Of a stretch of DNA of 64,000 nucleotides, positions 57,695-64,000 are shown in pieces. Source of the stretch: Marinobacter goseongensis (GTDB taxonomy: Bacteria > Pseudomonadota > Gammaproteobacteria > Pseudomonadales > Oleiphilaceae); the NCBI RefSeq assembly GCF_023156235.1, contig NZ_JAKZAI010000016.1:1-64000 (forward strand), read 5' to 3'. The position numbers and the translations under genes were made by a program. Positions within the stretch are counted from its first letter, which is position 1. Every line of letters begins with the position of its first letter. The notes beneath the pieces were generated by a model, which saw nothing but the letters and a program-made list of their open reading frames with translations, had not been told where the DNA came from and did not search any database.

Positions 57695-59599
57695 ATGCCG
57701 CTGAAAACCACAAGGTTCTGGCACGGATGGGACCTGAAACGTCGGAGCCTGATTGCCCTTCTCATCCCATTAATGGTTGCCGCCGTTGTACTTCTCGTTA
57801 TGGTCAAGGTTCTCGCGTTCAATCGAGAGGCGGAAGATGAGTTGCAGCGCGGTCTTCGCGCACTCGGACAAATTCATGCGGTGCATGCAGCGCTGGCCGA
57901 AGCTGCCAGTGGCGTGCGAGGCTTTATTCTGACTCAGGATGAAACCTTTCTGGCGCCCTATCAACGAGCCGCGGGTCTGTTAAAAAAATCTTTAAGTGAA
58001 CTCGAGACGGACCTGAAAGATCCGACGCAGCGTCAAAGTCTGTCGGAAATTTCGGCGCTCGTTACTGTGAAACTCGCTAACCTCGAGAAGTTGCAGTCTT
58101 CTCCCCTCACTGAGTCCTCCGGCCGGGTACGAGAATACTCTCTCGATAACAAGTTATTGCTGGATCAGATTCGCACGCGCATCGCCGAAATGGAGACACG
58201 CGAGAACCAGATTATCGCTGCCTTGCAACAAGACCTTAAACAAGCGCGCCAATCCAGCCAACGGATCATTTTCAGCACGCTGTTGGCCGCTGTCATTCTG
58301 GCTGCAATCCTTGCTCAATGGTTTGCCAGGGACTTGATCAGACGCGTCCGCCGCATTCGTGACAACGCAGTGAACATAGGCCGTGGAATACCCTTAAGGT
58401 CGTTCAGTGGTGGCTATCAGGATGAGGTGGCGGAACTTGACAGCCTGGTTGTTCAAACGGGTGTAATTCTCGACCAAAAGCTGGAGGAGCTGCGCTGTGC
58501 AAGGGAGCTCGCTGAAGAGGCGAACCAGGCCAAAACCGAGTTCCTGTCCCGCACGAGCCATGAATTGCGGACTCCACTGAACGCCATTCTTGGATTCAGT
58601 GAACTTTTGCAGGGCACAGCTCGGTCCCCTGAGAACAACAGACATATCACTATCATCCGTCGTAGTGCGGAGCACCTGCTTCAATTAGTAAACGATCTTC
58701 TGGATCTATCTCAACTGGAAAGTGGCAATATGGCCATTCCATTGCACCCAACCTCTATCCATGAAGCCGTTTTCACCGCGCGGGATATCGTCTCAAGTCG
58801 CGCTCAGGCGAAGGCGGTCACATTGAATGTCATCGACGATGGCGTCGTCCTGGCGATGGCGAATCCACAGCGACTGGTGCAGATCCTGATCAACCTTATG
58901 GACAACGCCATCAAATTTACGCCCCCGGCAACACACGTTACCGTGCGCTGGAGGATAATGAACGGGAAGTCCGCAGAGAGTGTTGAGCTCATCGTAACCG
59001 ATAGCGGCCCGGGCATCACCGCGGGTCTCGAAGAAGGGCTGTTCAGTCCGTTCAACCGTCTTGATAGCAACCGGGAGGGCGTGGGGCTTGGGCTCGCCAT
59101 CAGCCGCTCCCTGGCAGAACAAATGGGGGGGCGCCTTGATTACCGAGCGGCCCCCGGGGGCGGCTGCGATTTTGTTCTCTGGCTGCTATTGGATCGCCGC
59201 GCAACCGAGTCGCATAAGCCCTCGCAACAGCCACATCGCGCCACTCTCTCCAATCAATTACAAAAGACCAGACACTCACCGCTTCCCTGGATCCTGATGG
59301 TTCAGGACCCGGAATTCCTGATGCTTGCAGAAACGCTGGCTGCTCGCTTTCGGGCCCAATGCGTGGTTGTGTCTTCGCAATTGGACTGGCGGTCGATATC
59401 TTTGACAGAGCCGTGTTTTCTGCTGACTGACATCCCCCCTCAAAGGCTGACATTGCCTGAGAATCTGATGATCACGAAACGGCTTTACATCACCGCGGAA
59501 CCGCCGCCCCATTGTGACCAGAAGAGCATACTATGGCTCGCCGCCCCAATTACGGCGAGACGCATGCGGCGCCTAATTCAGGAAATGGATTATGTCTGA
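57695..59599 (+). CDS. CHASE3-like sensor histidine kinase with atypical C-terminal extension
   Basis: The 634-residue kinase has membrane helix 1 (about 17-40), a periplasmic CHASE3-like helical domain (about 45-185), membrane helix 2 (about 187-208), a HAMP-like linker, the phospho-acceptor His289 in RTSHELRTP, and a HATPase with NLMDNAIKF, DSGPGI and GVGLGLAIS ending near 500. The last 110-130 residues (from about 520) look like a degenerate receiver lacking the acidic pocket. The AT content is higher than in the flanking genes, especially 57950-58750. It overlaps the next gene by eight bases. Confidence 0.85.
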   Translation: MPLKTTRFWHGWDLKRRSLIALLIPLMVAAVVLLVMVKVLAFNREAEDELQRGLRALGQIHAVHAALAEAASGVRGFILTQDETFLAPYQRAAGLLKKSLSELETDLKDPTQRQSLSEISALVTVKLANLEKLQSSPLTESSGRVREYSLDNKLLLDQIRTRIAEMETRENQIIAALQQDLKQARQSSQRIIFSTLLAAVILAAILAQWFARDLIRRVRRIRDNAVNIGRGIPLRSFSGGYQDEVAELDSLVVQTGVILDQKLEELRCARELAEEANQAKTEFLSRTSHELRTPLNAILGFSELLQGTARSPENNRHITIIRRSAEHLLQLVNDLLDLSQLESGNMAIPLHPTSIHEAVFTARDIVSSRAQAKAVTLNVIDDGVVLAMANPQRLVQILINLMDNAIKFTPPATHVTVRWRIMNGKSAESVELIVTDSGPGITAGLEEGLFSPFNRLDSNREGVGLGLAISRSLAEQMGGRLDYRAAPGGGCDFVLWLLLDRRATESHKPSQQPHRATLSNQLQKTRHSPLPWILMVQDPEFLMLAETLAARFRAQCVVVSSQLDWRSISLTEPCFLLTDIPPQRLTLPENLMITKRLYITAEPPPHCDQKSILWLAAPITARRMRRLIQEMDYV

Positions 59600-60074
59600 A
59601 CAGCCTAATAACATTCAGCAAAGCCGACTGCTGATCATTGATGATGAGCCTGCCAACCTCGAACTACTTGAGGACCTGTTTGCGGAGGAAGGGTTCGAAA
59701 ATGTGCTCTCGTCCATCGATGCTCGGCGCGCCTCCTCTCTGATACAGGGCTTCCGACCGGACATCATTTTACTGGATCTGCGAATGCCGGATATCGACGG
59801 ATTCAGTGTACTGAGCCTAATCGATGATTTGCGCGATCAGGAGTGGATTCCGGTTATCGTTCTCACCGCCGACATTACCAAGGAAGCGCGTTACCGGGCG
59901 CTGTCCATGGGCGCATCGGACTTTCTCACCAAACCATTCGATCGGATGGAAGTGGTGTTGCGGGTCTGGAATCTTCTGGAAACGCGACACCTCTACCGAC
60001 GGCTCAGAGCCATCGGAGACTCTCCGGATATCTCTAAAATCCGACCATGGACCAAACATTCACCAAGCGACTGA
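59592..60074 (+). CDS. Stand-alone receiver (response regulator)
   Basis: The 160-residue protein is a single receiver domain: IIDDEPAN at 15-22, the phosphorylation aspartate in IILLDLRMP near 60, TAD and the TKPFDR lysine. It has no output domain, so it probably relays phosphate or binds a partner. ATG 59592 with AGGAAATGG lies inside the end of the kinase gene, giving an eight-base overlap and coupling. A short C-terminal tail follows the receiver. Confidence 0.88.
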   Translation: MSEQPNNIQQSRLLIIDDEPANLELLEDLFAEEGFENVLSSIDARRASSLIQGFRPDIILLDLRMPDIDGFSVLSLIDDLRDQEWIPVIVLTADITKEARYRALSMGASDFLTKPFDRMEVVLRVWNLLETRHLYRRLRAIGDSPDISKIRPWTKHSPSD

Positions 60075-60148
60075 CTCTCCGAAACCTGCCCTCACTCTTA
60101 CACTACTGCACCGGAGTATGACCGTGACGGAGAGCCAGGGTAAACAGA

Positions 60149-60706
60149 TTACTGATTACCGAATGGCAGAGACGAATGATGGAGAACGATACGAAGGTTT
60201 CCTTCGTCATCACGCTGATAGCCAAAGGATTTATCAACCGTAGTGATCGAACCATCTGTGTTTGTGAAATGCACGTTACCCATCGTCAAAGCGACCGGGC
60301 CCGCGAAGTGAATCGCTGCGTTCTCAAACTCCACCTTGGTCCAGCCTTTAATGCCAAAGCCACTGTCCTCAGGGTAGTTGTCATCGTGACCGACAAAATA
60401 CGCGAGAGCACCATCGGCAGTAAGCCGAATGTTCTGCGGGATCGGCGCGAGGGTAGGCTTGAACAGCACAGGCCCCATATTGTAACCGTAGGCTGCATCG
60501 ATGACTTCGCGGGCGGAGCTCCGGGCCTTCTCTACGCCCCCCTCATCGAAGTGCGCCGACAGCATGACCACAGCATCGCCCCACGCTTTCTGGGCAGAAA
60601 CCACCTCCGCTTCGGTAATGTCTGCCGATGCGGTGGCAGAAAATGCGACTGCGGCAGCAATAGCAGTCAGACTCAACGCGTGACGATTAACAATGGTATT
60701 TCTCAT
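60149..60706 (-). CDS. Periplasmic SnoaL/NTF2-like protein
   Basis: The 185-residue protein has a signal peptide (about 1-28). Its body has motifs of a widespread periplasmic family (VVSAQKAWGDAVV, YFVGHDDNYPED, WTKVEFENA, HHSSLPF). Members are often labelled phosphoribosyl-AMP cyclohydrolase in databases, but this one lacks the cysteine metal ligands of HisI and has a signal peptide, so that label is wrong. The fold is probably NTF2-like. Function unknown. ATG 60706 has GAGGT upstream. A palindrome and direct repeats lie about 95-140 bases upstream. Confidence 0.72.
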   Translation of the reverse strand: MRNTIVNRHALSLTAIAAAVAFSATASADITEAEVVSAQKAWGDAVVMLSAHFDEGGVEKARSSAREVIDAAYGYNMGPVLFKPTLAPIPQNIRLTADGALAYFVGHDDNYPEDSGFGIKGWTKVEFENAAIHFAGPVALTMGNVHFTNTDGSITTVDKSFGYQRDDEGNLRIVLHHSSLPFGNQ

Positions 60707-60801
60707 GGCGACTTACCTCATTGACGATTAGAAGAAAGAGCTGCTTTGGCAGTAGCCCCTGAACACATCCAATCGTACGCATGAGTTTTCGCCCGTTAAT
60801 C

Positions 60802-60843
60802 TGCCGATCAGCATAGCCTCGTGTATGCCAATCAGCATACACG
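60802..60843. promoter_or_regulatory. Palindrome and direct repeats upstream of the SnoaL-like gene
   Basis: TGCCRATCAGCATA occurs at 60802-60815 and 60826-60839, with one mismatch and a 24-base offset. The second copy forms part of a perfect inverted repeat with 9-base arms, CGTGTATGC (60820-60828) and GCATACACG (60835-60843). It could be an operator for the SnoaL-like gene or a hairpin at the end of the SDR message; no T run follows. Confidence 0.5.
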
Positions 60844-60897
60844 GCCTTAGCGTAAATGCCATGTATCGAGAACCGGCAGCGTCACTGCCCCTTCCGC

Positions 60898-61710
60898 TTA
60901 ACGGGCGGAACGTTTGCCCACAACCCCGTGAAGCATCCGCGAAACAAACTGTTGAGGGAAGAGAGCGGAGGCAGGAACCAGTTTATTCCACCCTGGCAAC
61001 GCCACCCGCTGCCGCTTCTCAATGGCCCGAACTCCACACTCCGCAACCTGCGTTGCGTCCATCGCCACCAGGTCGGCGAGCGAGCTGATGGATCCACGGC
61101 TGTGCTGCTCGGACGATAATCCCATGGCATCGTAGATCTTGGTGCGGGTTATTCCCGGGCAGAGCATGCCCACATAAATCCCATGGGTCGCCAGCTCATC
61201 AGCCAGGGCGTGAGTGAAGGCAATCACATAATGTTTGCTACCGGCGTAGGCAGCCAGTTTCGGCACCGGAACATAACCACCAATGGAGGCGACATTGAGG
61301 ATGTGTCCCTTCACTCCGTTCTCTATCATCCGCCGGGCAACCAGGGCCACCAGTTCAGTGACCACCTGAACGTTGAGAATCAGCGCCTTGCGCACGCTTT
61401 TTGTGTCCAGTTCCGTGTGATTGCCCAGCAAGCCCGTTCCGGCGTTGTTCACCAGTACTTCCACACTGAAACCCTGATCATCAAGTTGCTGAATCAACGC
61501 TTCCACAGCGTCGTCAGCCGTAAGGTCCATCTGGATGGGAATGAACTCGCCGGGACCGCTGCCCAGTTCGGCCTGCAATGAATCCAGTTCATCCGGGTCC
61601 AGAGTCGCCGTTGCCACTCTTGCCCCCATCGCGTGAAGCATGATGACCATTTCACGCCCAATACCACTGCCACCACCGGTTACCAGCACCTGCCTTTGAT
61701 TCCAGTCCAT
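60898..61710 (-). CDS. SDR family oxidoreductase
   Basis: The 270-residue protein has the NAD(P) motif TGGGSGIG at 11-18, the NNAG motif and a YxxxK active site in AAYAGSKHY. It lies 17 bases after the AraC-type gene on the same strand, so both are probably one operon. The substrate is unknown; similar SDR/AraC pairs in Marinobacter and related genomes accompany hydrolases or lipid oxidation genes. Confidence 0.88.
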   Translation of the reverse strand: MDWNQRQVLVTGGGSGIGREMVIMLHAMGARVATATLDPDELDSLQAELGSGPGEFIPIQMDLTADDAVEALIQQLDDQGFSVEVLVNNAGTGLLGNHTELDTKSVRKALILNVQVVTELVALVARRMIENGVKGHILNVASIGGYVPVPKLAAYAGSKHYVIAFTHALADELATHGIYVGMLCPGITRTKIYDAMGLSSEQHSRGSISSLADLVAMDATQVAECGVRAIEKRQRVALPGWNKLVPASALFPQQFVSRMLHGVVGKRSAR

Positions 61711-61727
61711 ACCGTTCTTTACCTCTT

Positions 61728-62822
61728 TTAATTGCCGTCATTGCCTTGATTGGCTGCTTGCTGCCTGAACCGGGCGGGAGTCACCCCATGACACGCCTTG
61801 AACCATCGTATAAACGACTGGCTTTCGGTGTACTGCAGGCGATGCGCAATGGTTTCGATACTCTCGTCACTTTCCAGAAGAAGGTTCCTCGCCATCTCCT
61901 CACGCAATTCACCCAACAAGGCTCGATAGCTGCTGCCTGCATCGGTCAAGCGGCGCAGGAGGTGACGGCTGCTCATACCCATGGCATTTGCCAACACAGA
62001 CCGGGAGGGCTTCCCGCGCATCACCATCGTTTTCAGAATGGCGCGGGCGCTACCGAGAAAATCAGGTTCGGGCTGTTTGCTTTCGAGGAACCGGGCATGG
62101 CTCTCCAAGACATCGCGCATGGCGCTGTTGGCATGCAACAGCGGTGCGTCCAACGCCGCCAGTGGGAATACCAGCGCATCGATTGGCTGATCAAAATACA
62201 CCGGGCAACGGAACACCCGCTCATATTCCCGGATCTGGTCAGCGAGTTCTGGCGCCCTTCGACGGAGCCGCACGCAGTCGAAATCCCAGTGGGTTACGTT
62301 CGGTAGGTGCCCCCTCACCGTGGCGAGACTGCCTAACATGTAGTCCACCGCCTGCAACCGAAACACCGGGTTGGTTGTAGTCAGTTTCCAGGTCCAGGCA
62401 ACCTGTCCGGGCCTGACATCAAACGAGGTACTGCCAACACTGCTCACCAGGTGCTCATACCGCATGCACATCTCAATCACCTCGCGAAGCGATCCGCAGG
62501 CCCGCACGATGTAGCCAGCCACCCCGAAACTTTCGGGCTGAGTCAACTCCGATAAATGCAGCCCGAGGAGATCATCGCCGGTGCGCCTGACACCCGCATC
62601 GAGTACTTGCTGAACGTACCGCATGGGGACCATCCGGTTCGGATCCGCCAGGGCCTGAGGGCTCAGCCCGGCGTCACCTAACAGGGTGCTGTAAGATAAA
62701 CCGAACTGCTCGGCCAGGATCACCAGGTTCTGCAAGAGGCCGGCCTGCACCCGCCCCCCATCGTCGTTGACGCCACCATCCTCAATGTCTGATTGCATAC
62801 CGAGACCGCTCTTCCCAATCAT
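61728..62822 (-). CDS. AraC-family transcriptional regulator
   Basis: The 364-residue protein has an N-terminal arabinose-binding-like AraC ligand domain (about 20-210) and a C-terminal double HTH of AraC type (about 255-355, including SIETIAHRLQYTESQSFIRWFK). The start could be ATG 62822 or ATG 62798; the first has GGA at a better distance. It is divergent from the CocE/NonD-type gene and may regulate that gene and its own operon. Repeated GGACAAACTG motifs lie in the gap between them. Confidence 0.85.
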   Translation of the reverse strand: MIGKSGLGMQSDIEDGGVNDDGGRVQAGLLQNLVILAEQFGLSYSTLLGDAGLSPQALADPNRMVPMRYVQQVLDAGVRRTGDDLLGLHLSELTQPESFGVAGYIVRACGSLREVIEMCMRYEHLVSSVGSTSFDVRPGQVAWTWKLTTTNPVFRLQAVDYMLGSLATVRGHLPNVTHWDFDCVRLRRRAPELADQIREYERVFRCPVYFDQPIDALVFPLAALDAPLLHANSAMRDVLESHARFLESKQPEPDFLGSARAILKTMVMRGKPSRSVLANAMGMSSRHLLRRLTDAGSSYRALLGELREEMARNLLLESDESIETIAHRLQYTESQSFIRWFKACHGVTPARFRQQAANQGNDGN

Positions 62823-63193
62823 TGAAATCCGGACCAGGGCCAGACCCGGCAAGCCAATAATGTGTACATTCCATGCACAATACTGGACATGTGGACAAAC
62901 TGACCATCACATCTTGGGACCACCGATAAACATTTTAGGACAAACTGGGGAGTGCAAAGACCGGTACGCTCATCATTATGCTCTATCATCCGGGATCCAA
63001 TTCGTTAACGGACTCCGGAGACGACGCTGCTGCTGCGGGCAGAGTATTCACAGCCGGGCATCATGTTTGTCCAGCCGCCAACGCGAGCAACGCCACCCTG
63101 ACACAGGCCCACGGCACTCTAGCCAATGTGCCATATGACTGACGGCTTAAAATGACAAGTCGTCACGTAACTCCGAATCCTGTTGAGGGCTCC
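62823..63193. other. Divergent gap between the AraC-type regulator and the CocE-type hydrolase
   Basis: These 371 bases hold two direct copies of GGACAAACTG (62893 and 62938), a nearby TGGACA (62884) and an inverted TTTGTCC (63065). Direct repeats of this sort are typical AraC-family sites. I see no small gene; the plus-strand frame at 62767-63138 has no RBS or recognisable content. Confidence 0.5.
62884..62947. promoter_or_regulatory. Candidate AraC-type operator repeats, GGACAAACTG x2
   Basis: Perfect 10-base direct repeats start at 62893 and 62938, 45 bases apart (a little over four helical turns). A TGGACA at 62884 adds a third half-like element. They lie 62-125 bases upstream of the AraC-type start and about 250-310 bases from the hydrolase start. 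Confidence 0.5.
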
Positions 63194-64000
63194 ATGACAA
63201 AGACCATAAAAACAATCAATATCGCCTGGGTCGCCACCCTGTCGCTCGCCTTAGCTGCCTGTGGTGGTTCCTCAGAGCCGGCCTCAGTAGCCACGGATCC
63301 AACGGCTCAACCCGAAGTACGCCCCCCAGTGGTCGATAACGAGTCAACAGAGTCTCGCAGAGAGTTAATGACTCTGGGCAGCCGCAATACCGAGGCGCAG
63401 CTGGTCTCCGTGGGCAACCCCGAGCCCACGCAGTGGCAAATGTACGATCGGCCACCGAGCTTTACCCATACCGTGGCGCTGCCGAACCAGACGATCACCA
63501 TGTCAGACGGTACCAAATTGTTCGTAAAGGTATCCTTGCCCGGTTTCAGTGCCAACAACCCAGAACCCGGACCGTTTCCGGTGGTGTTGACGCAAACGTC
63601 CTATAACACGTCGGTTGGTCAGTTCGTGCCGGAGGTAGGGGGCGCGAATGAATTCCTGGTGACCCGCGGATACGCTCATGTTGTGGTCGATGTTCGAGGC
63701 ACGGGCAACTCCGCCGGCAACTGGGAAGCATTCGGCGATCGGGAGCAAGCGGACTACCTTGAGGTGGTCGAATGGGTGGTGGAGCAACCGTGGGCGCTTG
63801 ATCGCATCGGACTGGAAGGCATTTCCTACCTCGGTATAACGGCGATCCTGACATCACAACACAATCATCCGGCGGTGAAAGCCTCATTCCCCATCGTACC
63901 GATCGGTGATGGCTACCGGGACATTGTATTCACCGGTGGCAACGTCAACGCGACCTTCATCCCTTCCTGGATGGCTCTGGTAACCGGCCTTGGGTTACTC
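63194..64000 (+). CDS. CocE/NonD family hydrolase, lipoprotein (5' part)
   Basis: The frame runs open to the window edge (269 codons visible). A signal peptide ends in a lipobox (LALAAC at about 18-23), followed by a short linker and then an alpha/beta-hydrolase of the X-Pro dipeptidyl-peptidase/CocE group: the VVVDVRGTGNSAGNW motif and the nucleophile-elbow GISYLG. The catalytic Asp and His would lie beyond the edge. ATG 63194 has GAGGG upstream. It probably hydrolyses an ester or amide outside the inner membrane. It is divergent from the AraC-type regulator. Confidence 0.85.
   Translation, partial: MTKTIKTINIAWVATLSLALAACGGSSEPASVATDPTAQPEVRPPVVDNESTESRRELMTLGSRNTEAQLVSVGNPEPTQWQMYDRPPSFTHTVALPNQTITMSDGTKLFVKVSLPGFSANNPEPGPFPVVLTQTSYNTSVGQFVPEVGGANEFLVTRGYAHVVVDVRGTGNSAGNWEAFGDREQADYLEVVEWVVEQPWALDRIGLEGISYLGITAILTSQHNHPAVKASFPIVPIGDGYRDIVFTGGNVNATFIPSWMALVTGLGLL

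Overview
The window is a stretch of ordinary, gene-dense chromosome from a GC-rich gammaproteobacterium, almost certainly a Marinobacter or a close relative. The strongest marker is the 661-residue two-domain fatty acyl-CoA reductase at 34101-36086, which closely resembles the enzyme known from Marinobacter wax-ester synthesis. Several gene orders also match Pseudomonas-type genomes: mtnA-mtaD-ubiG-mupP-yciK, and motY/pyrC-rnt. There are no rRNA genes, IS elements, prophage genes or CRISPR arrays. One tRNA gene, tRNA-Arg(CCT), is present.

Layout. 0-8 kb: purT, a DUF1289 protein, a gamma-carbonic anhydrase, two Nudix hydrolases, a NIF3/YqfO-like protein and purL. Between the last two lies an AT-rich gap with DnaA-box-like sites. 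8-20 kb: mltF, recX, a large DUF349 protein, a ComFB-like protein flanked by a 19-bp tandem repeat, a beta-oxidation pair (thiolase plus hydratase/dehydrogenase), the periplasmic protease Prc and an HTH protein. 20-27 kb: methionine salvage (mtnA, mtaD), ubiquinone (ubiG), cell-wall recycling (mupP), yciK, a glutaredoxin-like protein, yaaA, a small membrane protein and rdgC. 27-34 kb: a Pat-type acetyltransferase divergent from an HDAC-type deacetylase, then motY, pyrC and rnt. 34-43 kb: the fatty acyl-CoA reductase with a pair of operator-like boxes upstream, an M16 protease, two small glycosyltransferase-type genes, an MBL hydrolase, the tRNA and a lipoprotein. 43-51 kb: a YhaN/YhaO (SbcC/SbcD-like) pair, an unknown gene, a YciO-type protein, bolA and topB.

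51-60 kb is the most accessory-looking part and holds two signalling cassettes. The first is an OmpR-type response regulator, a LysM/FecR periplasmic protein and a CHASE2 sensor kinase. The second is a LuxR-type regulator, a CHASE3-like sensor kinase with an unusual C-terminal tail, and a stand-alone receiver. 60-64 kb: a periplasmic SnoaL-like protein, an SDR, an AraC-type regulator and, divergent from it and cut by the window edge, a CocE/NonD-type hydrolase lipoprotein.

The most interesting unexplained items are the RR/FecR/CHASE2 cassette, the paired boxes upstream of the fatty acyl-CoA reductase, the DnaA-box cluster in the purL-NIF3 gap, the repeats in the AraC/CocE gap, and a tandem repeat apparently made from the end of the comFB-like gene. 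No clearly new multi-gene defence or biosynthetic system was found. All calls were made by reading the sequence; none has been tested by a database search.
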